A stretch of 59,300 nt of DNA from an uncultured Bacilli bacterium. Its GTDB lineage: Bacteria; Bacillota_I; Bacilli_A; RF39; UBA660. Each line of letters begins with the position of its first letter. Positions within the stretch are counted from its first letter, which is position 1. The stretch lies in NCBI GenBank assembly GCA_934102355.1, contig CAKOSO010000005.1, forward strand, positions 1 to 59,300. Reading direction: 5' to 3'. This document shows, in pieces, positions 24,792-33,860 of this stretch. Both the position numbers and the translations under genes were made by a program. The notes below the pieces were generated by a model, which was not told the origin of the DNA, did not search any database, and saw only the letters and a program-made list of their open reading frames with translations.

Positions 24792-27700
24792 TCTAATTTT
24801 TCTAAGTTGTCATCTAATATTGAATATAAATATATAGATACTTTTTTCTTTGTTTTTTCTTCTATATATTTTTTATATCCATTTAATTGTTTTAAATATT
24901 CATTATCTTTTATGTTTTTTAGTTTATAATCGATAATTGTGATTTCTTTTTCATATTCTAAAATTAAGTCAATAATACCATGAGATTCTTCATCTTTTGT
25001 TTCGTTTATAAATTCATATTCTTTATATATATTGCAATTATTTAAATCTATATGTTTTATGAATTTTTTTGTGATATCATTTTTAGGGTTATAAAAGTCA
25101 TCATTTTCTAATATATAATGTACTTCAATACCTTTTTTCATATTTTCTATTTCATCTTTTGTATTTAATTTTATCTGTTGTTTTGAATATTTTTTTTGTT
25201 CTTTTTTTTCATTTGATATTTCAATATTAACATAGTTTATCTTAGTAGAGTTATTATGTATTTCGTTTTTATAGTTATATGTTTTTAATTTCTCATAATC
25301 TTTGTTTAATCCCACTGAGTTTAAATCTATATTTTTAATCTTATCTTGTAGTATGGGTGTAACTGAATTTAATATATCAAGAAATGAATTGTAATTTTTT
25401 CTTATGTTATTATTTACTATTTCACTTTCAAGAGTGTAGTTTAAATCTAGACTTGTAACAATTATTATTTTTTCTCTGGCTCTAGTTAATGCTACATAGA
25501 ATAATCTTATTTTTTCTGATATTTCTTCAATATTTGTTTCTTCTTTTAATAGTGTTTTAATTATTGTATCAGTTATTCCTTCATCAAATACTGGTGTTAT
25601 AATTCCATATGTATTTGAATATAAAAATCTTTCTTTTATATCGCTCTTATTAAATGGTTTATGAAGTCCACTAAAGTAACATATTGGGAATTCTAGCCCT
25701 TTTGATTTATGAATGTTCATTATTTTAACACTATCTTTTTTATCAGTTGATAAACTATATTTAATTTCTTGTTCTTCATTTAACATATCTAGAAGATAGT
25801 TATAAAAATCATTTATATCATAACCTAAATCATTAAGGTTTTTTGATATATTAAGTAGTTGTTCTAGTTTTATAATATTTTTATTTATATCCCCTATTTT
25901 TATTAAATTGTTATAGATGTTAAATTTAATAATTATTAGTTCTAATGTTCCTGATAAATTTATATTTTTTATTTCTTCTGTTATCTCATTTAAGATCTTA
26001 TACAATTCTGTTGTCTTAAAAGTATTATTTTTAAATATATCAAATATTTCTTGATCTTTTTTTTCAATTAAAAAGCTTCTAGATATACTTATAAAAAAAT
26101 ACTTGAATTCTTGATCTAAATTGTTTTCTTTTATTTTGATTATTAGACCTATAATATTTTTAATAATACTTGTTATATCATCATTAGTTAAGTTTTCATC
26201 TTTGTATACAATAAGTGGTATTGATAGATGTTCAAATATTTTTTTATATTTTTCAAATTCTGTACCACGATCCATTATTATACAAAAATCGCTATATGTT
26301 ATATTTCTTAATTTACTTGTGTCTTTATCAAATACTTGATAATTTGAATTCATTTTTTCTTTTATATCTTTTGCAATTATAAATATTTCTTTTTCTTCTT
26401 TTGAATATGTTTTATCTTCTAAATTATAATTATAGATTTCTAACTCATTGTTTTCTTTATCATTTTCATCTAGTATATAGTTATTATTTCCAAATACCAT
26501 TTGATGAGTTTTTTTATAATCTGCTCCTCCAAGAGATAGATCCATTACTGAGTTAAATATTATATTTATGCCATCAAGTACTTCTTTTCTTGATCTAAAA
26601 TTTTTTAATAAATCTATTTTTATACCATTATTTAATGATGAATAGTTTTCGTATTTTTCTTTAAATATTGTAGGGTTTGCATTTCTAAATCTATATATGG
26701 ATTGTTTAATATCCCCTACCATATATACATTATTATTACTAATTAAAGATATAAATTCTTCTTGTAAATCATTAGTATCTTGATATTCATCCAACATTAT
26801 TTCATTATAATAATATTTTAATTCATTTTTTACTAACTCATTATCTTTTACAATATTTATAGCCATTTTTGCTATATCAACAAATTCGTAAGTATTGTTG
26901 TTTTCTTTATATTTATTTATTTGTTCATCTAGGCCTTTTATTATATCAATCATTACAGATACATAGTCTTTTGTATTATTAATATAATCTTTTATTTGAT
27001 TTATATCTTTATATTTTACTAATTCTTTAATTTCTTTTATTAATTTTGTGAAATTTTCTTTTGCATTTTTTAACTCATCACTTGAACCATTTTTTAATTT
27101 TGGTATTTCAAACTCTATTTCATTTTTTATATCTTCATAACTTATTGCTTCAATAAATGGGTTCGTATTCTCTTTTAGTTTTAAAAAATATTCATTATCA
27201 TAGTAAGATATTTCTAATAAAAAATCTTCTAATTCTTTCTTTTTTGTATTTATAATATTTAAATACTTATCTACTAAGTTATCTATATTATCATTGTTAT
27301 AGTAGTTTTCTAGGTAATTATTTAAATAATCTTTTTTATTTATTTTTAAATCAAGAGTGTTTGATATTTTTAAGATGGAACTTTTTATTTGATTATCATC
27401 TTTTATGCAAAAATCTTCTATTATCTTGTTAAATCTTAAATCATTTTTTTCATAGAATTCATCAAAAATATTATCAATAATTTTTTCTTTTTTTATGTTT
27501 ACAATACTTGAATCAATTATATTTATGTTTTTTGGTATATTAAGTAAATAGTTATATTTTTTTACAATCGATAAAGCATAACTATCAAATGTTGTTATAT
27601 AAGCTTGATCAATATAATCGAGTTGGTTTTTAATTCTTCCTTCTTTTTCGATGGCACGTCTTATTCTTAATTTCATCTCATTGGCAGCTTCTTTTGTAAA

Positions 27701-27859
27701 AGTTAGCACTAATAGTTTATTGATGTCTATTCCTTGTTTTAATTTTCTTACTACTCTTTCTGTTAATACTGCTGTTTTACCAGATCCTGCTCCTGCTGAA
27801 ACAATTATATTTGTGCCTTCTTGATCTATTGCTAATTGTTGTTCTTTTGTCCAAGCCAT
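24788..27859 (-). CDS. addA: ATP-dependent helicase/nuclease subunit A
   Basis: Helicase-nuclease subunit of the AddAB complex that resects double-strand ends for RecA. 1,023 residues, shorter than the roughly 1,200 of Bacillus. UvrD-type motifs: Walker A SAGAGSGKTAVLTERV, Walker B MLDEYQDTND, GDIKQSIYRFRNA, IMNIHKSKGLEFP and RLFYVALTRAREK. The C-terminal RecB-type nuclease is intact: GIIDLIL and IIDYKLKN hold the Asp and Lys. ATG 27859 is preceded by GGTGG. It is the second gene of an addB-addA operon. Confidence 0.95.
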   Translation of the reverse strand: MAWTKEQQLAIDQEGTNIIVSAGAGSGKTAVLTERVVRKLKQGIDINKLLVLTFTKEAANEMKLRIRRAIEKEGRIKNQLDYIDQAYITTFDSYALSIVKKYNYLLNIPKNINIIDSSIVNIKKEKIIDNIFDEFYEKNDLRFNKIIEDFCIKDDNQIKSSILKISNTLDLKINKKDYLNNYLENYYNNDNIDNLVDKYLNIINTKKKELEDFLLEISYYDNEYFLKLKENTNPFIEAISYEDIKNEIEFEIPKLKNGSSDELKNAKENFTKLIKEIKELVKYKDINQIKDYINNTKDYVSVMIDIIKGLDEQINKYKENNNTYEFVDIAKMAINIVKDNELVKNELKYYYNEIMLDEYQDTNDLQEEFISLISNNNVYMVGDIKQSIYRFRNANPTIFKEKYENYSSLNNGIKIDLLKNFRSRKEVLDGINIIFNSVMDLSLGGADYKKTHQMVFGNNNYILDENDKENNELEIYNYNLEDKTYSKEEKEIFIIAKDIKEKMNSNYQVFDKDTSKLRNITYSDFCIIMDRGTEFEKYKKIFEHLSIPLIVYKDENLTNDDITSIIKNIIGLIIKIKENNLDQEFKYFFISISRSFLIEKKDQEIFDIFKNNTFKTTELYKILNEITEEIKNINLSGTLELIIIKFNIYNNLIKIGDINKNIIKLEQLLNISKNLNDLGYDINDFYNYLLDMLNEEQEIKYSLSTDKKDSVKIMNIHKSKGLEFPICYFSGLHKPFNKSDIKERFLYSNTYGIITPVFDEGITDTIIKTLLKEETNIEEISEKIRLFYVALTRAREKIIIVTSLDLNYTLESEIVNNNIRKNYNSFLDILNSVTPILQDKIKNIDLNSVGLNKDYEKLKTYNYKNEIHNNSTKINYVNIEISNEKKEQKKYSKQQIKLNTKDEIENMKKGIEVHYILENDDFYNPKNDITKKFIKHIDLNNCNIYKEYEFINETKDEESHGIIDLILEYEKEITIIDYKLKNIKDNEYLKQLNGYKKYIEEKTKKKVSIYLYSILDDNLEKLD

Positions 27860-27874
27860 TTGTACCACCTGCTT

Positions 27875-30265
27875 TTAATTTATTTTTGTTTTTAGATAAT
27901 CTAGATCTTTATCTTTGCCTAGATTTATTTTATCTTTATCTTTTACATAACATATATCTTTAAATTTGCAAAACTTACAAGATACATTTACTCCATCAAT
28001 TATTTTAGGATTAATATCAAATTTTGCATTTAATATATTCGTTCTTGCTTCTTTAATCTTCTCATCTATTTTATCTATTAAAGTATTTATTTCTTCTTTA
28101 GATAATACTTTTGATGTCTTATAGAATTCTTGATTTGCTTTCATTTTAAGACCTTTTATTACATTGCTTTCTTTATATGTTAAATCAAATTCTTTTAGTA
28201 TTTCTTCATCTGTTGTTGAATATCCATTAAGTTTTAAATTATCTTTTTTTTGTTCTTCATAAGTCTTATTATCTTTTTTTACTATTTCACTGTTTAATAT
28301 TTTTTGTAAATAGAAACCTGCAAACTCAATATTTTTTAATTTACTATTTTTAGCTAAATAAAGGTATATAGGTAATTGCATTGACATACCATATGGTATT
28401 AATGATAAATCTATATCTGTATTTCCTGTCTTATAATCAATTAGTGCCACTATAGTTTTATCAGATGTTTCTTTATACATTATCTTATCAACAAAACCTT
28501 TAAATGTTACTGATATGTCATTATATGTTTCTTCAATAACTATTTTTTCTTCTGTTAAAACTTTATCTAATTTAGAATATTTAATTTGTTCATCAATTGT
28601 ATTTATTACAAAGTGTAGTTCTTTTATTAACTTTTTTAAGAAAAATTGTTCTGATGATTTTAACTTGATATTTTCCTTTTTAATATATTTATCTATATAC
28701 TCATCTATATCTATTTTTTCCGTATAGTATTTTTCTAAAATATAATGAAATAAACTACCTATAAATGTATAGTAAGTTTCATTAAAAATATCTATTTTTA
28801 ATATATTAGATAGGTAATATTTAAAATTACATTTATAATAATTATCAACACTTGAGTATGATAATACTAGTTTTTTATCAAGATATTCTTTTAAACTTTC
28901 TTTAGAAATAGGGGTGTATTTATTATCATATGTTCCATAATTTATGTTTTCTAAATTGTTATATAATACTTCTAATTCATTATTATATGTCCCATATTTA
29001 ATAAAGTCATCTAAATGTTTTGAAAGATTTAATTTATCATATTTTTTTGAATAACTAATATTTTTATCTATTATAGGAGGCTCTTCTTCGTATTTTAATT
29101 CTTTTATTAGACTTGATGGATAAAACTTTGCATATGGTGAAGAAAGTTTATAAGTTATGGTTAAGTTTTTAATTGATTTTATTTTACTAATTGTTTTATC
29201 TTTTGAAATTTTATTTAATGTGTTTGTATCTTCAATATCAATTTCATTTTTTATATCATCAGTTATATAGTCTTCATCTTTATAAGATATTGGTATTTCT
29301 CCTTCATTAAAATTAAGTAAGAATATATAATCATTATCATCTATATAATCATTTAGAAGATCTATTTCTTTAACACTGTTTATCAATTTTTCATTTTTCA
29401 GATAAGTCTTTTTAATATCATTTATAATAAATTCTTTTTTATCATTTTGATCTTCTATAAAGTAGTATTTATTACAAATTTTTATTATATCGATTACAAT
29501 ACTGTTATTTGGGTAGATTTCTTTCATATTCTCAATTAAATTACCAAGATCTTCTTCATAATTATTAATAAAATATTTTACAACTTCTGTACCATAGATT
29601 GAAGTTTTTTCTTTAAGTTCTACTGGAATATTAAATAAATTAAATATTCTTTTGATACAGTTATAATAATCTTTATTTATATTAGCTAATTTTATGTTGT
29701 TGATATTTATTCCATCTATTATAAGTTTACATATCTCATTAGCTACGTATGTTATTTCTTCTTCAAGTGTATTAAATTTATATATTACGTGAATATAGTT
29801 ATAAGTTTCTTCATTTATAAATTTAACACTTGTCTTGTTTTTTAATTTTTCTATTATCTTTTGTTCAAATTTATTTAAAAATTTATAATCGTATATGACT
29901 ATTTCTTTTGAACTAAGATTCTCTATAAATATTTCATCTTTTATTAATAAGTTTTCTTCTTCTAAATATTGTTTTATAGATAAAAGTTTTTTTAACTTTT
30001 CGCTTTTATATTCTTTGTCTTCTATATATTTTATTTTTTCTAAATACGTTTTTACTATTTCACTATTGATATTAAACTTTTTTGATACTTTATAAATGGA
30101 TTTTTCATCATATGAAAATGTTAATTTTTCAATTAATTCTTTCATTGACATTATTTTAATATTTAAAAGTTTTCTTTCTTTGTTTAATTCTTTTAAAATA
30201 TCATTTTTTAATTTATTCTCACATATTATAATTGTATTATTGTTTATATTTTTTAAAAATTCCAT
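27875..30265 (-). CDS. addB: ATP-dependent helicase/nuclease subunit B, short form
   Basis: 796 residues against about 1,150 in Bacillus. The C-terminal nuclease has ALIDYKTGN and a four-cysteine iron-sulfur set: one cysteine in YYKCNFKYYL and three in SCKFCKFKDICY. The N-terminal part, which in Bacillus AddB carries a Walker A, reads TIIICENKLKND here, so no ATP site is visible. This points to a structural and nuclease partner, as in RexB-like proteins. It is 15 bp upstream of addA. The likely start is ATG 30265, with only a weak GTGA before it. Confidence 0.88.
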   Translation of the reverse strand: MEFLKNINNNTIIICENKLKNDILKELNKERKLLNIKIMSMKELIEKLTFSYDEKSIYKVSKKFNINSEIVKTYLEKIKYIEDKEYKSEKLKKLLSIKQYLEEENLLIKDEIFIENLSSKEIVIYDYKFLNKFEQKIIEKLKNKTSVKFINEETYNYIHVIYKFNTLEEEITYVANEICKLIIDGININNIKLANINKDYYNCIKRIFNLFNIPVELKEKTSIYGTEVVKYFINNYEEDLGNLIENMKEIYPNNSIVIDIIKICNKYYFIEDQNDKKEFIINDIKKTYLKNEKLINSVKEIDLLNDYIDDNDYIFLLNFNEGEIPISYKDEDYITDDIKNEIDIEDTNTLNKISKDKTISKIKSIKNLTITYKLSSPYAKFYPSSLIKELKYEEEPPIIDKNISYSKKYDKLNLSKHLDDFIKYGTYNNELEVLYNNLENINYGTYDNKYTPISKESLKEYLDKKLVLSYSSVDNYYKCNFKYYLSNILKIDIFNETYYTFIGSLFHYILEKYYTEKIDIDEYIDKYIKKENIKLKSSEQFFLKKLIKELHFVINTIDEQIKYSKLDKVLTEEKIVIEETYNDISVTFKGFVDKIMYKETSDKTIVALIDYKTGNTDIDLSLIPYGMSMQLPIYLYLAKNSKLKNIEFAGFYLQKILNSEIVKKDNKTYEEQKKDNLKLNGYSTTDEEILKEFDLTYKESNVIKGLKMKANQEFYKTSKVLSKEEINTLIDKIDEKIKEARTNILNAKFDINPKIIDGVNVSCKFCKFKDICYVKDKDKINLGKDKDLDYLKTKIN

Positions 30266-30314
30266 AACTATCACAATTAAATTATATCATATTTTTAGTA
30301 TTTTAATCTATGCA

Positions 30315-30343
30315 TTAAAAAATCTATGCTTTTTGCATAGATT
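30315..30343 (-). terminator. Terminator of the repeat-protein operon
   Basis: Stem AATCTATGC / GCATAGATT (30321-30343) with a 5-nt loop, followed on the minus strand by a T run. A further copy of AATCTATGCATTA starts at 30305, so alternative pairing is possible. Confidence 0.75.
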
Positions 30344-31739
30344 AATCTTTTTTTAATTTTCTTGTATTGTTTTCAGTAATTTTCATAGCTTCATTCTCTT
30401 GTTCTAGGTTTCTAAATTTGCTGTTTCTATTAAATTCTTCCTCTTTTTTCTTCATTTTTACTATTTTCATTATTGTATAGTTACTTTCTAACATAGCATT
30501 TATAATTATTGTTGCTTTTTCATCACCGTCTTTATATCTTTCAAATAAACGATACTTGTTTTCAACCAACCATTTCCATATTAATCCACCATTACTAAAT
30601 TTTTCAGTTGAATCTTTTTGTGGAAGATATTTATTTGTTTTGTAAAACTCAATTACTTGATCTATTCTTGAATCAATTGAACGTCTTTGTCTTTCTTTAA
30701 AAAGCTCATTTATTAGCTTAGCTTTTAAATTATCTTTACTTATTATCTCAATCTTTTCGTTATTTGATTGCACCCAAAGTGCCATATTAGTTTCATCACT
30801 AAAAAATTGATATTCATAATAGATAGGTAGCTTTTTATTTTTCTTTATATATTCATATAGTTCATTTATCTTTTCCTCAAATGAAATAATCTTCTTATGT
30901 TTTTTATATTTATCAACAAGTTCAATTATAGATTGTGCTTCTTTATTTCCGTCTGCTGATATTTTTTCAATTTTTTCTTTATTCATATAATACCAATTAT
31001 ACATAGGTGTTTTATTACTAAAGGAGTCATTGCATGATGGAAATTTTTTATTTTGATTTATAAATTCATAAAATTCATGTATTTTTACTTCAATATCAAG
31101 GTATGATGCTCTAGATCTTTTTTTCATATAGAATTCAATTAATTGAGCTTCAGCATTTCCAGAATCAGACATTTCTCTTATTTTTTCCTCATAATTGTGT
31201 ACCCATATAGGCATATTGGTACCATCACTAAACTTCACTTTAGATCCATTTGCTGGCAATTTATTAGAGAGCATAACATATTCAACTGCTTCTTTTAGTC
31301 TTTCTTCAAATGTCATTTGATTTCTTTTATAAAATGTTTTAAATACAGATGTAGCATAAGGGTTACCTTTTTCCATTTCTTGTTTTATATACTGCTTTTT
31401 ATCAATTAACCAATTGTAGGTATTTACTCCATCTTTAAACGTTGCCGTTTTAATTTCTTCTACACTTTTAGTTTTTAACATTTCAAAAACTTCTTTTATC
31501 TTTTCTTGTTTAATACTAAATCTATAGGTACTTTTGCTTTCTATTAATTCATCTATTTTTTTTGCTTTTTCATTATTCTCTGCTAATTCTTTGATTTCTT
31601 TTTTATGATAATGAATCCATCTTCCCATATGTCTACCACTTTTTAATTTTTCTTTTGATGAGTTTGCTGCAGGTATATATCCATTTGTTTTAAAGAAATC
31701 GTATACTTCTTCTAAGTTATTTAAGTCTTTTAATTTCAT
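30342..31739 (-). CDS. Tandem-repeat protein of unknown function, second gene
   Basis: 465 residues, not assigned to a family with certainty. It consists of six units of about 65-72 residues. Each unit has a helix like FEEKINELYEYIKKNKKLP, then FSDGTxMxxW, then NKEKIEKxSxxGNxxAxxI. The tryptophan (RWIH, NWLI, IWVH, NWYY, LWVQ, KWLV) and the GNxxA block recur in nearly every unit. The pattern recalls the helicase-associated (HA) domain, a helical nucleic-acid-binding repeat, but the match is by eye. A basic, charged tail follows. It has no signal peptide and no membrane segment. It lies 5 bp after the stop codon of the first repeat protein; a GTG at 31748 would overlap that stop by 4 bp. Confidence 0.75.
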   Translation of the reverse strand: MKLKDLNNLEEVYDFFKTNGYIPAANSSKEKLKSGRHMGRWIHYHKKEIKELAENNEKAKKIDELIESKSTYRFSIKQEKIKEVFEMLKTKSVEEIKTATFKDGVNTYNWLIDKKQYIKQEMEKGNPYATSVFKTFYKRNQMTFEERLKEAVEYVMLSNKLPANGSKVKFSDGTNMPIWVHNYEEKIREMSDSGNAEAQLIEFYMKKRSRASYLDIEVKIHEFYEFINQNKKFPSCNDSFSNKTPMYNWYYMNKEKIEKISADGNKEAQSIIELVDKYKKHKKIISFEEKINELYEYIKKNKKLPIYYEYQFFSDETNMALWVQSNNEKIEIISKDNLKAKLINELFKERQRRSIDSRIDQVIEFYKTNKYLPQKDSTEKFSNGGLIWKWLVENKYRLFERYKDGDEKATIIINAMLESNYTIMKIVKMKKKEEEFNRNSKFRNLEQENEAMKITENNTRKLKKD

Positions 31740-31744
31740 AAAAA

Positions 31745-33382
31745 TCACTTTCTTCTTATAAATGTATATTTTTTATTTTGTATTTTATTTATTTTATATT
31801 TTTTATTTTCTCTTGCTTTTTTACTTGCTGATTCTAATTCATATTTTTTCTTAAGGAATAGTAAGTATTTCAATTCTTTTTTTGATTTGATTGCCTTATA
31901 AACAATACCTATTGTTTCTGCTTTATGGTTTCCTTCGGCTGTCATTCTTTTTATACTATTTTCATTAAAATTACATCTTATATCTTCAGTTTTTATATTT
32001 CCGGTTTCTTGATAATTTTCATATATTTTATCAATTCGTTCTTCTCTTGTCTTTCTTATTGTATCAAAGTTTATATTCCTTCTTGCTTGTCTTTTGGTAA
32101 GTATATCAACAAGTTCTCTTGCAAAGTCATTTCCGTCTTGTGCTGATTTTTTTATATATTCTCTATTGTTAAATAACCATAAATACATATCAGTGTTATC
32201 TCTAAATTTAGTTTTAGATTTTTCGCCAGGAAGTTTACCATAAGTATTATAATATTCTTCTAATTCTTTTAATTTTCTGCTATTTACTATTTCTTTTCTA
32301 TTATTCATTTTTTCAAAAACTATCTTTGCATCTTCGTTTGTTGTACTAAGCTTTTTAATTTCTTCTAATTTTGATGCATACCACGAATATATTATAACAC
32401 CATTTGAAAATTTTTTATTGTTTTTAATAGATGGCAAATCTTCACCATTTTCAATAATTACTCTTATTTCCTTCAAACGCTCTTCAATAGTTATTTTATC
32501 TCTTATTCCTCTTTTTTTAATCTGTTTAAATATTTCTTGTAATTTTTCATTTCCATTTAAAGACATCTTTTTAAGTCTGTCATAGTTCGTATTAATCCAA
32601 ATACCAATTATAACGCCATCGCTAAATGTCTCTCTTGACCTTCTTGTCGGTACATTATCATATTTTTTGATATACTCATATAATTCATCTATTTTTTTAT
32701 TAAACTTATTCTCTTGCCAGTGAATCTTTGTTGATGTTTCATTTGAAATTTTACTTATTATGTATTCTATTTTTTCTTTGATTTGTGGTGGACAGTTTTT
32801 TTCCGATACTACTCTTTTTAAATAAGGCAAAGAATTTCTATATAACCAAAATCTTATATCAACACCGTCACTGAATTTTTTTGCATCTTTTTGATATATA
32901 TTTGATACTGTTTGTAAATAGTCATATGCTTCTTCTATTCTTTTGTATCTTCTTTCTGATTTTTGACATGCATAATCTTTGCTTGCCTTTATTATTAAAT
33001 CTGCATCTTTACTTCCAAAATTTGATAACATTTCAAGTTTTCTTCTATTTTTTTCTATCCATCTGTACATTTTTGCATCTAGTATCATTAAATCATGATC
33101 TATAATTTTTAATGTTTCTCTATTTCTTATATATTCAGCAAATTCTTCTATTTTTGGAAGTGACTTTTTAAGCAATGTAATACTGCTATTGTGTATTACT
33201 TCAAAAGCTCTTTTTACATCTATGTTTTTTTTGCAATAGTAACCTATCCTACCTCTATTTTTTTCTAACCATTCAGAAACTTCATTATAGCTATTAAAAT
33301 ATCTATTTTCCTTTTTAGATAATTCACCATTAATAGCTATGCCATATATTTCGTCAAATTCTCTATAAAAACCTCTTTTCAT
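31745..33382 (-). CDS. Tandem-repeat protein of unknown function, first gene
   Basis: 545 residues built from units like those of the following gene: about seven, with degenerate first and last copies. The middle units are clearest, for example KIDELYEYIKKYDNVP, FSDGVIIGIW, then NYDRLKKMSLNGNEK. The last unit (about residues 445-495) keeps the first helix and the GNHKAETI block but has lost the FSDG-to-W part. The C-terminus (about 500-545) is strongly basic. No enzyme motif, signal peptide or membrane helix is seen. The GGGGGAG ribosome site is very strong. It is cytoplasmic, possibly nucleic-acid binding by analogy with HA-type repeats; this is inference. Confidence 0.75.
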   Translation of the reverse strand: MKRGFYREFDEIYGIAINGELSKKENRYFNSYNEVSEWLEKNRGRIGYYCKKNIDVKRAFEVIHNSSITLLKKSLPKIEEFAEYIRNRETLKIIDHDLMILDAKMYRWIEKNRRKLEMLSNFGSKDADLIIKASKDYACQKSERRYKRIEEAYDYLQTVSNIYQKDAKKFSDGVDIRFWLYRNSLPYLKRVVSEKNCPPQIKEKIEYIISKISNETSTKIHWQENKFNKKIDELYEYIKKYDNVPTRRSRETFSDGVIIGIWINTNYDRLKKMSLNGNEKLQEIFKQIKKRGIRDKITIEERLKEIRVIIENGEDLPSIKNNKKFSNGVIIYSWYASKLEEIKKLSTTNEDAKIVFEKMNNRKEIVNSRKLKELEEYYNTYGKLPGEKSKTKFRDNTDMYLWLFNNREYIKKSAQDGNDFARELVDILTKRQARRNINFDTIRKTREERIDKIYENYQETGNIKTEDIRCNFNENSIKRMTAEGNHKAETIGIVYKAIKSKKELKYLLFLKKKYELESASKKARENKKYKINKIQNKKYTFIRRK

Positions 33383-33396
33383 AAATTCTCCCCCTT

Positions 33397-33663
33397 TTAT
33401 TTTATTTCTTCTATTAATATGTCTACTGTTTCTGCTGATAGCTCTTTAAGCGATAATATATATGTAAATATTGATTTTAAAAATTCGTCATCATTTTGCG
33501 GATTTTTAAATACCGGTAGAATATTTGGAGCATCAATAAAATTCTTATTTGTTTTGTATAAAAACTTTATTAGTTCTTCAATATTTTCTATAATTGCTTG
33601 TTGTTTATCTTCTTTATCTAAATCGTCAAAAGACTCTATATATTCTTTATATTTTTCTAACAT
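33397..33663 (-). CDS. Small acidic protein leading the repeat-protein operon
   Basis: 88 residues, helical and acidic: LEKYKEYIESFDDLDKEDKQQAIIENIEELIKFL, a short PNILPVFKNP loop and two more helices. No family is recognised. The ATG at 33663 has AAGGAA upstream. It is the promoter-proximal gene and lies 14 bp before the first repeat protein. Size, charge and position would fit a regulator, chaperone or inhibitor of the two large proteins, but nothing in the sequence proves this. Confidence 0.65.
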   Translation of the reverse strand: MLEKYKEYIESFDDLDKEDKQQAIIENIEELIKFLYKTNKNFIDAPNILPVFKNPQNDDEFLKSIFTYILSLKELSAETVDILIEEIK

Positions 33664-33687
33664 TTTTATTCCTTCTTTTCTTCTTAT

Positions 33688-33705
33688 TAATAACGTGCGT
33701 TATTA
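33688..33705. promoter_or_regulatory. Operator-like inverted repeat
   Basis: TAATAACG-TG-CGTTATTA: two 8-bp arms around 2 bp, overlapping the -10 box (33702-33707) of the repeat-protein operon and the expected transcription start. A repressor bound here would block the promoter. It does not match LexA (CGAAC-N4-GTTCG), PerR or CIRCE sites. Confidence 0.65.
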
Positions 33706-33730
33706 TATCATATTTTTATATTTTTTTCAA
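33702..33730 (-). promoter_or_regulatory. Promoter of the repeat-protein operon
   Basis: Minus strand TTGAAA (33725-33730), 17-bp spacer ending in TGA, TATAAT (33702-33707): an extended -10 and near-consensus -35. The leader is about 32 nt. Confidence 0.8.
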
Positions 33731-33806
33731 GTCTTATTATATCTTTGTTTCAGTTATCAGTAAGTTTTGTTATTATTTATAAAAATATTTTTAAAATTTT
33801 CCTTTT

Positions 33807-33815
33807 GTGATATAA
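33807..33815 (+). promoter_or_regulatory. Extended -10 promoter of TasA-like gene 2
   Basis: TGATATAAT at 33807-33815 in the context TTTTGTGATATAAT, like the context before the paralogue at 15437-16072. The -35 is weak. A GAGGTG site precedes the ATG. Confidence 0.6.
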
Positions 33816-33860
33816 TAGTTATTAGTTAGAATAGTAAACTTTATATAAAGAGGTGTTTAA

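Noticed and set aside
30342..33382. Reading the repeat proteins as phage or transposon genes
   Set aside because: No integrase, transposase, terminal repeats or att-like duplications are visible around them, and codon use is like that of the neighbours.
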